Assembly (NCBI GenBank): GCA_030765065.1
Contig: CM060988.1
Span: forward strand, 179,345,065-179,409,064
From: Deroplatys truncata
Lineage: Eukaryota; Arthropoda; Insecta; Mantodea; Mantidae
Reading direction: 5' to 3'
DNA length: 64,000 nucleotides
The position numbers were made by a program, and so were the translations under genes. Positions 1 through 11,705 of the stretch are shown here, in pieces. The notes below the pieces were generated by a model. The model saw only the letters and a program-made list of their open reading frames with translations. It ran no database searches and was not told the origin of the DNA. How positions within the stretch are numbered: position 1 is the stretch's first letter; the number at the start of each line of letters is the position of its first letter.

Positions 1-470
1 CAACAACCGTGGGAGCCTAGTTTGAACGAGTTTTGCCTTTTTCACTCACCAGAGATCCAGTTGTTTCCAAGTTGTTTACCAGGTCCAGTATTGAGTTTCT
101 TTGGGGAGGATTCCCAACACAAAATTCTCTCTGGTATGCCCTTTGAGTAGCTGTAATTGAATTCGTAATCCAGTATTGCTTTACAAGAAGAGTCGTTCAT
201 TTAATGTATACTCCATTTTCACGTTGACTAGAGCAAAATCTCAAAAACAGTTGCCGACAATAAAACTAACAATTACGAATAAAACATGAACATCTGCGCA
301 TCTAGTGACAGCAATTGAAACTCCAGAACATTTTGCTTAATTTGGTGCTAAAATTGGGGCATTGAGTGAATTTCGAACAGAACAATTAAAGAAAGAAATG
401 TGTCAGTTCTTCATAAATCACCCTGCACAAGTCCAGTGTATCTTTCAAGGATACGAAGGGATTTTCAAGA
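1..470. other. Unassigned AT-rich DNA
   Basis: No open frame, tRNA-like box or recognised repeat was seen on either strand. Confidence 0.4.
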
Positions 471-1090
471 AAATCCGTAAACCCAAACTAACCTTTACAT
501 GAAAAAAGTTTCTTTATTTTATATTTTCTGAAAATGGCTCCTACGATTTTGTTTTAAAAACGTATGGCACTTACTATACAAAAAAGTAGACGTTGAAGCC
601 AGGAGCGTTATTTCAGTTTCTGCTTGGGGGAGGGGCAAGATTGCCTGAAGCAATTTCCCAAATTTTCATGTGAATTTTAACGACCATTTAGCCTAAAAGA
701 AAATCGTGTTTTGCGTCTCAAATGTGAAGTAGTTTTATTAAAAGTACAATTGTCATAATTTTTCTTTAGGTAGAGCAATAATAATCAGTGGCCTAGTTAT
801 TTCTCGTAACCTAGGGGGCAACTAACCCCCTGTCCCTCTAAATATCGCCCCTGTTTAAAGCACACAACTTATAGCAGGTAAACTTTCTTGTTGTAATAAC
901 TATTTCCTAGATATTCGTTATTGATTTGAATTTTCGAATCTTTATGCCTGTTTGTGTTAAGTCGCCATTCCTTTCTCTCGAAGTTTTGTGAAGCGTATGA
1001 AATTCTATAGCTTTTAAGTGGGAACACTGGTGCATCAATATAAATATTTGTATTAATGTAAATAATATTAAACAAGTGTAAATGTGTTAT
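471..1090 (-). repeat. Decayed repeat A pieces
   Basis: The segment around 478-570 (cctttacatg followed by a 'aaaatggct...cgatttt' block) matches the middle of repeat A on the minus strand. The block around 890-1060 resembles its distal part. Both are strongly diverged, and the ends are not definable. Confidence 0.4.
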
Positions 1091-2160
1091 ATGGTAAATG
1101 TAACGGAAGCTAGCTAGCCGTACAACTGGGCAATTTAGGTATCTGAAGTCAAGCAGTACCAGGAGATATCTCTAGGGTGGCTCAAAGTAGAGGTACAGAA
1201 GAGATAACAAGTGGCCGGGACAGAAGCGGGAAGTCCGAATACGTCATGAGGAAATATAAGAGAGCAAATAATCATACGACGCTAATGTGATCAGCCAATC
1301 ACAATATTGCTCTAAAATAGTTGTGGGAAAAATAGCGTCTTTAGCGGGGTGTATAAATGTGCACTAAGCTTGAACAGAAATGAACACCACAGGTATTATT
1401 ACACTAAATTTATTGACTCCACGTACACAATATATAACACTCAGCGGTTTAAATTGCTAGTACGTAAGCTTCCTATTTTCGAATCACTGCCTTGCCTTTA
1501 CTTCCTGGCAGGGGTGGCTTTGCGACCTAAGTGCACAGCTGTTCGTTGTCACTCATTACCACTGTCAGTGTCTGGGAGATGCTGCCCTCTGAAGATGTAC
1601 CTACCCTTAGAAGCTGGATCGAGGGTTGTAGCCTACAGCTTCCAAGGGGCGGTCAAGTAGTCTGTTGTTCTGTCGCAAACTTGTGTGGTGGTTGAATCGC
1701 CACATAAATAAAGCTGAGCCCGGCATTCGCACGACTTGATAGTTTCCTCGGACGTAAATTTCATGCCACTCAGATGGCTCAGCGTGTGAACAGGCCGTTA
1801 GTAATGTAGGAAAGCAACATAGGATGGAAGCACCCATAACCCAGTCAAATAATTGGGATATACTTACGGCTAGCTACGAACAAGTGTGCAAATAAATCAC
1901 AGTTAAAGTGAACTTAAACTTTTTCATTTCGTCTCCTGTGACCACTCCCTAGATCAGAGTTATGAACATAGGCCAATTCAGAAGTGTTTTAGAGTATTCC
2001 CTTACAGCAAGTCAACATCCACATCAAAAGGGAAGACGAGCAGCCGGAGAAGAGGTACGTCGCAGCTTCCATATAGCGACCCGCTTTTTAAGTATTTGAC
2101 TATGGCTTCAGTCTACTGCATCTCCGTTGTACCTAACGAAATGTGTAATGAAGCTACACA
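1091..2160. other. Unassigned region with a possible short terminal inverted repeat
   Basis: A 12-13 bp inverted match (core TAGCTAGCCGTA) sits near 1108-1121 and 1866-1879, about 770 bp apart. The interior is moderately GC-rich around 1485-1740. No family was recognised and no open frame of coding character was seen. Confidence 0.3.
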
Positions 2161-2282
2161 ATTAATATAAATTAGATACAAAAATTGACTTTTGTAAGAA
2201 TAGTTTGTGGAATAATGGGTTTAGAAACGCTGTGAATGTAACACATTAATTGAGGGTGATAACAAAAAAGAAAAAGAAAGAA

Positions 2283-2545
2283 TTATGTGTTACATTCGCA
2301 TGACTTTCTCTACCTTCTATTGTTTATTGTGGGTATAAAACTATTCTCACCAAAGCTTATTTTACTATCTACTTCATTTTAATCCAAATAAACCTTTGCA
2401 GAAATAGCTACATTACACGTTTCGTTGTAGATACAAAGGGAACAGTGATAGTTAAATGTTTAAGAACTCGACACTATATAAGCTAGTCTTAAAATTCTAT
2501 ACTCTTTCCATGACATATCGAGAAACCAATGAAAGTGAAAAGGAA
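2283..2545 (+). repeat. Repeat A, 5' fragment
   Basis: It carries the characteristic 5' block (atgtgttaca, then catgactttctctac, then the 'accaaagcttattt' stretch). It is followed by sequence leading into the RTE LINE piece. Confidence 0.6.
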
Positions 2546-2599
2546 TTTCAAGAGAATGACAAAATTCTTGAACAATTATTCTTCTATTTCTTCTTCATT

Positions 2600-3140
2600 C
2601 AACCAAGTTTTAGGCCATTAGGCCTGTTACGATCTCGCTAAGAAATGTTCTCTCCATCTCTTCCTGGGCCGAATAATCTCTTTCCCTATAGGAACGCACT
2701 GCATTGCAGCTTTAGGAATGCGTTCTGAGCCCATCCTATGCAGGCGTTGTCTCCAGTTGTTCTGGTGATGTTATATGTATTCCAGGATTGTTGCATCTTC
2801 AACTCTTGTAAACTAAACTCCTTGGTCCATAAATCCGATTTAATATAACCAGCAGTCCCTCGCATGAACTTCCATCTCTGCATCAGCTATTCTGCTTCTA
2901 TCTCTTTTCTTTAGGGTCCAAGCCTAGCTGCCATAGCATAGGACAGGTCTTGTTGAGGTTTTGTACAGCCTTAGACGATTGTGCTTTTGTACTAAAGCTG
3001 TTTAAAGATACTATTGATTACTCCCACATTTTATTAACTTTGAATATATTGTCGTTTATATCAACTTCATCAACAAATGACAGTTTGTATCCAAGGCATG
3101 TAAAATCATTTTTTCTTTCTACGGTAGAATTTAAATAACA
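2600..3140 (-). pseudogene. RTE-type LINE reverse transcriptase C-terminal fragment
   Basis: Minus-strand translation, with frame changes, gives FKYLGYKLSFVDEVDIND, then remnants of the thumb region, then EVHARDCWLY, ERIPKAAMQCVPIGKEI and a closing RPRKRW. These are the conserved C-terminal motifs of RTE-like LINE reverse transcriptases (FKYLG, RIPKQAL..PIGKR..GRPRKRW). Stops and frameshifts break it everywhere. It is 5' truncated, with no clear tail. A related piece lies at 51990-52205. Confidence 0.65.
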
Positions 3141-3709
3141 TGAGACTTCTGACACTTCTTGGAGGGGTAGTTCCCATGGCAACGTCCCCGCCGTGTTGTT
3201 CTAGCCAGTAAGGTGCCACCACCTTGCTTTCCCTTCATCTACAACCTGAACTATTATGGGTAACACGTTGGCATGTTGGCGAGGTTTACTGCAGTCCACT
3301 GTCCCAATGAACTGTATGCTATTCTGCGCGCTCCTAAACAGTTTACACATGCTGTAACACAAAGTGGCAACGCAGCTCTCTCACTTCGCCTAGAATGAAA
3401 TGTCACGAGTCTCGGGTTGTTTAAATGACACTGTAATATTGTAGATTTTATACAAGTTTTGCTTGAAATTGGATATACTTCTTTAAATGTCATTATTTTA
3501 GTTGTATCTAATAAAATTTCCAAACTGTACTGATGTGCTATTTTATGTAGGTGATTCTGCATTACCTGCTATTAATACCTAATATATTATCTGCAAAAAG
3601 AATTATATCTAAAAATCTCCTTATATTTAAAGTTACATATCCACGTGGAATGAATTCTAGAATAAATCTTAAAAATAATAATAATATAATGTTAAATAAT
3701 TATTTTCAA
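3141..3709. other. Unassigned AT-rich DNA
   Basis: A minus-strand open frame of about 100 codons (3254-3562) has no recognisable domain and low-complexity AT-rich codons. It is taken as chance. Confidence 0.35.
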
Positions 3710-4246
3710 TTCGAACCATAAATAACTGATATCTCAGAAATGGCTTATGCCACAAAAAAAATATTTTAAATAAATTAAATAAATCTTAATTTTTGGTGTA
3801 GTATGTTTTCGTGTATCGTCCCAAATGAAGAGGATTTCAAAGGCTACCCCCAAAAAATTCAATATATATATGAACATTTTATTTGTCATGTAAATATCTT
3901 TAATATATGGTGTTTTAATTTAAATCGTTAGACATTTTTTAGAAAACCAACAATTTCGAAAAATCTTCTATGCAAAGTGTAGTTGGAGGTGGGTGAATTT
4001 TCTTGAAAATCTTTGTGTCGCATTTTTGGAAGATACTTAACTAAATACCAAGTTTTGTGTTTATTCGATTTTTCGTTTTTCAGTTATGCTGTTCACATAC
4101 ACATACACACAGGTCTTTTTTTCTAACAACGCTTTTCTTTTGTTTAGGGGGCCTCAAAACATATATTTTCGGTGAAATCTCGACATGAATTTTTTGGGTG
4201 AAATATAGGCCTTCCCCTACTTACTATACGTGTTAGAGAAAGCAAA
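3710..4246 (+). repeat. Repeat A, diverged 3' part
   Basis: It contains the 'atatctcagaaatggcttatgcc' block, the 'ttttcttgaaaatcttgtgtcgc' type block, the CA-rich stretch and the closing tttttgggtg/tactatacgtg. The 3' end reads gttagagaaagcaaaaa. Confidence 0.65.
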
Positions 4247-5430
4247 AATACTGAACATCACGAGAAAGCATTTGACAAATTCTGATGGAATTATTTGCAC
4301 AAACACCCTATAACACGAAAACACGATAGAGCATGGAGAACACAGGTAAGACTGCAATGTTTGTAGTGACGTAATGATAGGCAAATCATGAGAAATGTTG
4401 GCAGTAATGACAGCTGCAGGAACCCAATTATTCGGGCCCTTCATCAAAGCTATGTTGTTCCGCGTCGCCCACATGCTGCCGTGTTCTTGTTACATTGGGA
4501 ATCCATTTTGATGTAGGTAATCCTGAGAGCTTACACATAATGAAAACATAACAGTTTCTGTCACCGCCACGTCGAAATCTCATCCCTTGCCAACGAAACA
4601 AGCAAATAAGAAACAGAGCACACGCTGTTAATCAAACCTACGAAAATAAAAGCTTTCGCTGCTATGTTCAGATGTTTTTTGTGTCGCGTCATCAGCATTA
4701 GGTAAGTTGAACACAGGATATTTCTGAAAAGTTAATTAGCATATAGCATTACGCTTTGCGACAGAGCTTTAGAGCTTATTTGTTTTCAAACAAAAGCAGC
4801 ATGACGTTTGTAACATTGTTGAGCAGCAAAAACATGACAAGTCAATGTTGCCAACATTCAGTAACTTTTGGATTGTGAAACCACGAAACCCAGCAAGTTT
4901 TGTATAGGTATACTCATCTATAGAAACATTATAAAGGGAGAACATTTCTTTGTATCTATGTAGGGTCATCTCAAAAACAACTCCACCGATTTTAATTATT
5001 CTTTCATCATTGAAAAGCCATACTTTCTGGCGTATATGCGCTATAGATCGCCTTTTAATTTCAATTCATAAAGTACAAAAACATTAAAATGGATTCACAA
5101 AGCTTATCTTGTGTCGCGGTAATCTCTTCGTGTTATCTTATTTGCTGGACGCCTGTTATTGTTTTATTATTTTAAGATTTGAGTGCTTTGTCCTCCGGCT
5201 AGCTATTATTACTCAGTCGAGCAAATATCTCTGAGTATGGCGTGTAAACGGAAAGGAGTTGTTACTAAAAGATAACACTGATAAAATAATTTATTTTCAC
5301 ACTTTTATTGCCGTCACACTTAATTAATAGTTCACATCTTTAATCTTTATACACGCCTGACTGAAACTGTTATATTTCCGAATGTAATTACTGTCGTATT
5401 AGTTGCCGCGTACTTCACATTTTGTAACTA
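4247..5430. other. Unassigned region
   Basis: Open frames here (4217-4474 and 4769-4969, minus strand) have no recognised domain or splice context. No transposon motifs were seen. Confidence 0.35.
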
Positions 5431-5433
5431 GCT

Positions 5434-5652
5434 TTACGACGCGAGAGATTCTTCCAAACTGTATGATGTGCACTTCATAATATATTCTTCAAGACTGCGC
5501 GACGTGTACCTCGTGAATGATTCCATAGGACTGCGTGATGTGTACCTCGCGAATGATTCTTTAGAACTGCGTGAAACATGCTTATAGCTCGAGAATAGAT
5601 ACTCCTCCCCGAAATGCCTAAACATTATAATAGAGCTACTATTTTTTACCAA
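5434..5652 (-). repeat. 36 bp minisatellite within an open frame of 12-residue repeats
   Basis: About four degenerate 36 bp units (core 'actgcgtgatgtgtacctcg') lie at about 5440-5600. Read on the minus strand they keep one open frame whose product repeats every 12 residues: SRSSKESFARYT, SRSPMESFTRYT, SRSLEEYIMKCT, SYSLEESLAS. No homologue is recognised. The open frame may simply follow from a period divisible by three. Confidence 0.6.
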
Positions 5653-5962
5653 ATCGCGCCAACATTAGCGTCTGTTTTGTCAGCCAATCACAATTACTAA
5701 CACATATGCTCAAGGGAAGATATTCCCTCCATTTATAAAAAAAAGGCACGCTACCATGACGTCATTTGTTTCTCTCTTCTCAGTGATAAACAACTCACCC
5801 CATCGGTTCATTGTTACCCACCTCTATTGTCAGTTTCAGTGAGGCCGTGTAAACTTATTTCCTAACAATGCTTATGGCTAACAAACATTGTCATACAATA
5901 ATGTTAATTTACACTACAATCACTCTGGCATTCACAGTGTTGTGATATAAAATACTGCCTCA

Positions 5963-6008
5963 CTTGCAAGCATGTTCTTTTACAGCTGTAAAAGAACATG
6001 CTTGCAAG
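5963..6008. repeat. Perfect 46 bp palindrome
   Basis: Two 23 bp arms with no spacer. The left arm starts CTTGCAAGCATG and the right arm ends CATGCTTGCAAG, with the centre at TACAG|CTGTA (5985/5986). It lies just upstream of a SINE copy. It could form a cruciform or be an inversion scar. Confidence 0.95.
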
Positions 6009-6029
6009 AACCTTTGACTTTTCATTAAG

Positions 6030-6296
6030 GTTGCCATGGAGTAGAAATCTAATTCCCAAGGTCGCGGGTTCAAACCCGGTGGAGGGCGATAGATTTTTTT
6101 CGGGCGTAAAAATCCTTAACATAGCTTCCTTCGGAAGGGAAGTAAAGGCGGTGGTCCCGCGTCGTAGATTTACGGCACGTAAAAGAACCTCAAGTCTGAT
6201 AAAGAAGCCTCTGAGCAAAATTACCGGTCTTTCACGCCCAATATAGAATGGGACGCTAAGGACCACATCAGTCAAAGAGCGTCTATAAATAAAAAC
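6030..6296 (+). mobile_element. tRNA-derived SINE family 1 (head damaged)
   Basis: The B-box GGTTCAAACC (inside gcgggttcaaacccggtgg) is clear. The A-box region 'catggagtag' has lost the usual gtggttacc. The body runs through 'cgggcgtaaaaatcc', 'gggaagtaaa' and 'ggtctttcacgccc' to a 3' end of ataaataaaa. The same body recurs at 13361, 31004, 45625, 49375 and 58060. Confidence 0.85.
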
Positions 6297-7644
6297 TCAT
6301 TTAATTTATGGAGTAGAAATAGTTGTTTTACACCACAGAAAATACAACCAAAAAACAAATTCCACCAATATTTCATTCCAAGCAATACATACCAGATGGA
6401 AGGGAAGTCATTACATTAATTTAAACCAGTTACAGATCTCATTATTTGGAACAATTTTGTATCTTGTAGTTTTGTCTATGACCATTTTCTACAGAGGAAT
6501 TTTAGATTTTTCGAGAACATAAAACGTACAGGCTGGCAACGTCGCAGGTGTAGCTAGTAGCAAACCAGAAGTAGGTCAGTGAGTAAACAGGTTTCATTTT
6601 CGCTGTATGGCGCGTGTAGATAAACGTTATCAAGGTACTCCCGATTTGAAAAGGCTTGTGCTGTACGTATGATTATCCACTAAACACTCCTCGAGTTCTT
6701 TAATCACCAAACCTGCGAGTTTCGATGCTAGTACGATGTTACTCTAATAATGACTCAACTTTAGTGGAGCTGACATAAACATGTGTGCTTTTCAGTTAGT
6801 GACCGCGAAACGCTCGTTAGACGATGAAGGCATCCATACGGTTAGTACAGGCTAATAGCTACCAATTTGTACTTGTCATTTCGCCAAAACATTACACCAT
6901 CCTTTCATCGTGTTTGTTTAGATTAAGGCTCGTGTGGAAAACAAAATTGTTAGTTCCCCCACCTCCCGTTTCAGGTAGAGTCTGTTTAGTAAACGCCAGT
7001 GTACTTACTTCACAAAGGAAAAGCAGCCTACTTTCGATCCTTGTCCTTGAGGACCTATAACAACTCTGATTTTAAAGAAGTGACGAACGCATGTTGACTC
7101 CACGTGGAGTCTAGGTTCCCAAAGTTCTATTTCATTAGGTGCAAAAGTGCGTTGTTTGCGTCACGATGTGGAGACCATGTGAGGAAAATTTAGGATTAAT
7201 TTAAATAAAACATTTGATAACGTTCAGTCAGGTTAAAATAATGAGGTCAATAGTCTTTTGAGGAACGTTGCTCACTTCACGTGTTGTTTAGAGAGAGAAA
7301 GCCAGTCTAGAAAGAGATGATTATGTTAAAAGGTTGCCACTCTACAGACGGGACCGAGGAGGGAAGATCCCGTGTTGTAAAGTGATTATAAGGGTTCCTC
7401 AAAGAATGATGCCGAACTGCACATGCGTTAACTAGACAGATATATGCTGTTTTGTGCACGTCCGGAAGCCGGTCCCACACTGACATATCTTCATCTAGCA
7501 ACGTTGCCTATGTCTCCAACCACATTACGTTTGCAAAGCGGTATTCGGAAAAGGATTAATTATTTCAAAACCCTATATTTTACAGACGATGCTAAATGCA
7601 GGTGCTGACACCACATTCACCACCCCGCTGATTAGGGGTGCTCG
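6297..7644. other. Unassigned region
   Basis: No recognised repeat. Open frames at 6824-7060 (+) and 7307-7501 (-) show no domains. Confidence 0.35.
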
Positions 7645-8560
7645 TTGTTAACGTGCTCTAGTAGCGCAATGGTTAACATGCTGGAAAGTCATGCTGACAC
7701 ATCAAATCACTCCCCCAGCTTCATCGCCGCTCCGAGACACTCAGCCTACATCATCAGTACCGGCTTCCCAGCAAGGAACTGCCGATCTCGCGGAGTCTAT
7801 TCTGGCAGATCTTCGAGCTCTTACTCATCACATCAACCTCCTGATGTCAGAACTTCTCCACGACTCCGGCCCCTGGAGCGCAAACTCATCCGCCACGCTG
7901 CACGACACTTCCACTCACTCCGGGCAACCGTCACACAGCTCACATCCCTCGATACTTCTGAAGCCATCATTCGCCGAAAACTTCGTAGGATTGAAGCCAA
8001 CCAAATGCCACATCACACCACAACCGCCAACATGACAACACAAACTGAACCATCCCACAACACCATCGACCGCATCACCGCTGCCTCCGCTGACTCACTC
8101 TCCACCGATGCAGCCTCAACAGCCAACCCCACCGCAAGATGTCTCGCCGCAGCTTCTGGAGCTCCATGACCTCACTCGCCAACGTGCAAGTGAAAGGTCC
8201 GGGCGCCTTCAGGCCTCACTTCCACGACATGGCGTCCCTTGGCGGGCCTACGAGCCACCTTGGGGTCGGCGTACTTAACATAGCACCTCGGTGCGCAATT
8301 AACCTTTTTTAATAAAAACTTTTGCTCCCCGAAGCCTCTCCTAATCACCAGGTGTCTGCCAGGGCCTCGGCCATGGTAGTCAACTGGCACATTCCTCATT
8401 CCGTTCCTGCCCTAGAGCAGCAGCACTTACCCCCGCAAGGGTGCGTATTATCAATGGTGCTCATGCGGAACCTCGCCCATCTTCCCGAACTTTCCTTCAT
8501 ATCTCTCGCCAAAAAAAAAGTGAAGGTCGAAGCTCAAATCACTCCTGTAAATAAATGAGT
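7645..8560 (+). pseudogene. GC-rich LINE ORF1/Gag-like remnant (tentative)
   Basis: This island is much richer in G+C than its flanks. Two plus frames are open at once: 7645-8169, and 7691-8279 with one stop. The latter encodes a Pro/Ser/Thr/Gln-rich product (for example PPMQPQQPTPPQDVSPQL), like the N-terminal part of LINE Gag proteins. Just before it, 'tagtagcgcaatggttaac' resembles a tRNA A-box. No zinc knuckle could be read with certainty. It could equally be an unrelated GC-rich element. Confidence 0.3.
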
Positions 8561-8662
8561 TTTTTTATTCATTTCTGTTCATGTTTTGAGAACGTTCTAG
8601 CTAATAATGATTTCTTTTCGAATGCACTAGAAAGTGCATTTGCATATTCTAACAAGTAACAA

Positions 8663-9550
8663 TTTTTACATTCTCTACTACGTATAGTAAGTAGGGGAAG
8701 TATTGTATTCCACCCAAAAATTCGATACCAAGATTTCATCGGAAATACATGTTTTGAGACCCCCTGAATCCAAAAAAAGTATTTTTGGAAACATGTCCGT
8801 GTGTGTGTCTGAACAGCATGACTCAGAAACGAACAGTCGGTTAACACCAAACTTGGTATTTAGGTTCAATATCTTCCAGAGATGCGACACGAAGGTTTTC
8901 AAGAAAAATCCCCCCACCCCAGATTATCCTTTACATGAAACATTTTTCGAAAATTTTAATTTTCTCAAAAATGGCTCTAACGATTTTGATTAAAATATCA
9001 TATGTTCAAGATATTTTCATGACAAATAAAATGTATATCTGGAATGTCTCCAAAAGTATTCTTCATTGTGAACAACTTTGCATAACAGGTAAATAATAAG
9101 AGATAGACAAAATTTCACTACACAAAAAATGTAGATCGCGTTAAAATAAACAATTTATGCCATTTACATTTGTTTTTTGTTATTTTTTTTGAGAACCATT
9201 TTCGAGATATTGCTTCTTATTCCCTTAATTTTTTCAATATTTTCTCAAATGGGAATTCGTTATTCATTTTTTTTGTCTTGGATATGCAAAGAGTATTAAT
9301 CTGTGGCAAAGAGAATGGTGCTGCACCTAGCAACCAGCTATTAAGAGATATGTATGTGCTTAAAGGCTACTGTATTTCTATATTGCCCTTGTAAATATAT
9401 ATTACCCTTACATATATAAGAAAATTAGCAATAAGATAGAGTCTGCAAATGTTTATCTTGTTTAACATGAAGTAGATGGAGAATAAGCATTTGTAAAAAT
9501 AGTTTGTCCAAGAGTAGAGAAATTAATTTGAGTGTAACACATCAGATTTT
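8663..9550 (-). repeat. Repeat A, near full-length copy
   Basis: It runs from the repeat's 3' terminus (ttctctactacgtatagta) to its 5' terminus (gtgtaacacatcagatttt). A minus-strand frame over 8569-8850 contains the recurring peptide block IQGVSKHVF and FGWNTILPLLTIRSRE, also found in the copies at 13644, 18258, 22373 and 34171. Confidence 0.85.
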
Positions 9551-9654
9551 TTTAATGAAATTCACATAATTAAACCAATTAAGTGATACGACACTTCATG
9601 ACAAACTCTCAGTTCTCGTTAAATTTACTAAACATAAAAAGTGCCTTCAATGGC

Positions 9655-9745
9655 AGTATATGAACCTGGGATCTTCACCACTGAAGGCCAACGAGCACAC
9701 TGTTGCGCTACGAGTGCAAGTCACAGCGGTGCATTTCGGCCGAAA
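9655..9745 (-). mobile_element. tRNA-like SINE head fragment
   Basis: Read on the minus strand, 'cgtagcgcaacagtg' resembles an A-box and 'ccaggttcatatac' a B-box at tRNA-like spacing. No body or tail was recognised. Confidence 0.4.
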
Positions 9746-10424
9746 TTCATAAGACGCGATGCAGTGGACAGTGTTTTTGGCATAACTTTTCAATCCGCAG
9801 GCTGAGGCGACTCATCCGGTATATGCGTTAAATATTCCATTAACCTTAATAACCCTCATGTAGGGAAGTTTTGTTCTATTTCCTTGATACTTAACGTTGT
9901 AATAAAGTTCGTTATCAGGGCATACTAAATAGTGTATAAAGAGAGAAAATATTGTTGACAGCAGAAATCAGTGAACCGATATTTCGTAATTAACAACTGA
10001 GAATATAGCAGATTGTGTGTATTTTCAAAAGAGGTTAACTTGGTGGACTGGGAGTGCGCAACCTTCATACTCACCAGCTTCACCTCTATTTCACTGTATA
10101 TGTTAAGGATTTCTGCATAATGTTTGTTATTTAATTAGTTAATAACTATAGGACCGAGAGAAGGTACAAAGGTAATGTCACTTACTCTGATTATCTAACA
10201 AGTTACCATTCCGACCGATGATTGTACGCCAAAGGATGCGTATAGGTTACGCAGCATCTCCAGAACTAGGAAGACTCGGGGGGGGAGGTAAAGGAAGTCA
10301 GACGTTCCGCAGATGTTTCGCATCCTTTTGCAGGATTATCAGGAGATTTTTTTGTGTGTTATTAATAGTGATAGGACGATACCGCTATTTCTATTCTTCT
10401 TCTTTCTCTGTTTAACCTCGTACG
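9746..10424. other. Unassigned region
   Basis: No coding signal. A G-run (gggggggagg) lies near 10278. Confidence 0.35.
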
Positions 10425-10660
10425 TAGGACTTACACCTCCCCAGGACTTACAGGCGGGTGCCTCCGTCCAGGAGGGGAGGAAGGAAGTAGATGAAACGAA
10501 ATGATGAAAGGAAAGGCGATGATGGCGGGGGAAACCGGAGAACCCGGAGAAAACCCGCCCATACCCGCTTTGTCCACCACAAATCCCACATGCGAGTCCC
10601 TGGGATTGGCGGTGAGAGGCGAGAGATCTAACCACTCGGCCACGGCGTCGCCTACCACTA
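10425..10660 (-). mobile_element. tRNA-derived SINE family 3 (long-variable-arm tRNA-type head)
   Basis: Minus-strand 'gccgtggccgagtggttaga' (about 10632-10651) is a class II tRNA-like 5' half with a good A-box. The body contains 'gaacccggagaaaaccc', and the distal end reads aagtcctacg (taggacttac on plus), shared with copies at 21112 and 30128. Confidence 0.7.
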
Positions 10661-10899
10661 TTTCTCGACACTTTATAATGATTTTTGAGTACCGATACTC
10701 GATACCCGAAACTCACTTTATAAAACACTGTGAAGGCGACAGCTTTTTCACTGAATTATGTTCTTAATAGTAGTTTGTGTATAAATGCATGTAACCACTT
10801 TTGTATTGTGTGCTAATTTCGAAATTGTTATTTTTTGACATTCTCCACTCGGCAGCGTCTTTTTTTATCTTGATAATGCCCCAATTGTTAGTCAATGCT

Positions 10900-10903
10900 A
10901 ATG

Positions 10904-10986
<83 letters not shown>
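10900..10986. repeat. (AAT)n microsatellite
   Basis: About 28 uninterrupted AAT units. The plus-strand open frame across it (10801-11040) is a poly-Asn artefact. Confidence 0.98.
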
Positions 10987-11701
10987 TCCTTTGCGTCCCT
11001 TTTTATGAAACTATATTTTGTGCAGAAAACTTTCTTTTAAAGGATTTGATATCCATATTATGGAAAGTAATCATACCTGTAAACTACGCTCGTGACCCGA
11101 GTTTCACTTCGTAAACACAAACTAACAGATGGAAGGAAATAACAAATACTTCCATGCGCGGTATTATCTCACATCTTAAGTTCTGATTTGTTTCTGCTGC
11201 ATTCACAGTTTCTGGTCACCGGAGTAGGTATATGTAATGTCTGAGAGTGTGTCACCAAGGCCAGGCTATTGCAGAAACATGATTTAGTGCGTCAACTATA
11301 TAAGCTATTCATAACTCAGTTAACGCTGCATGTTACGTGAATACCTCTACTCCTTCCCCCATTGTTTTGCATGTTTTCATTTAGACACTGGAGTCTGTGT
11401 AATGTTGCATTGAGACACCGCAGTCAAGGTTTATCAAGAACTATAGTCCAGCAACTCTTTGGGAACACAATGCGAGGCAATGGCATGAAGTCTCGACTCC
11501 TTTCATTCCTTTTCTAGCATAAAGTTAAACGCAATAACTTTTAATAATGCAAAACTTAAAAGTTTAAAGGTATCAGAAAAGTATCGAAGGTATATCTCGA
11601 AGTATAAGACTTCGATATCACCGAGTGTCGAGAGTATCGAGCTCCCATCCCTAATTATTAGGAATGTTTCTCGCGATGCCATGGAAACAATATGGAATTT
11701 C
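10987..11701. other. Unassigned region ending in a repeat A piece
   Basis: No gene seen. The last ~40 bp (gccatggaaacaatatgg) match repeat A on the minus strand and continue after the LTR at 12733. Confidence 0.45.
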
Positions 11702-11705
11702 AACG

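Noticed and set aside
5998..6275. Two overlapping open frames on opposite strands near 6000-6275
   Set aside because: They lie in the SINE family 1 body, which gives the same spurious frames at 31004, 45658, 49426 and 58117.
10620..10660. tRNA gene with a long variable arm
   Set aside because: Only the 5' half is tRNA-like, the T-arm is degenerate and a SINE body follows, so it is a SINE head.
10801..11040. Open frame with a long poly-asparagine run
   Set aside because: It is produced by the (AAT)n microsatellite; nothing around it is coding.
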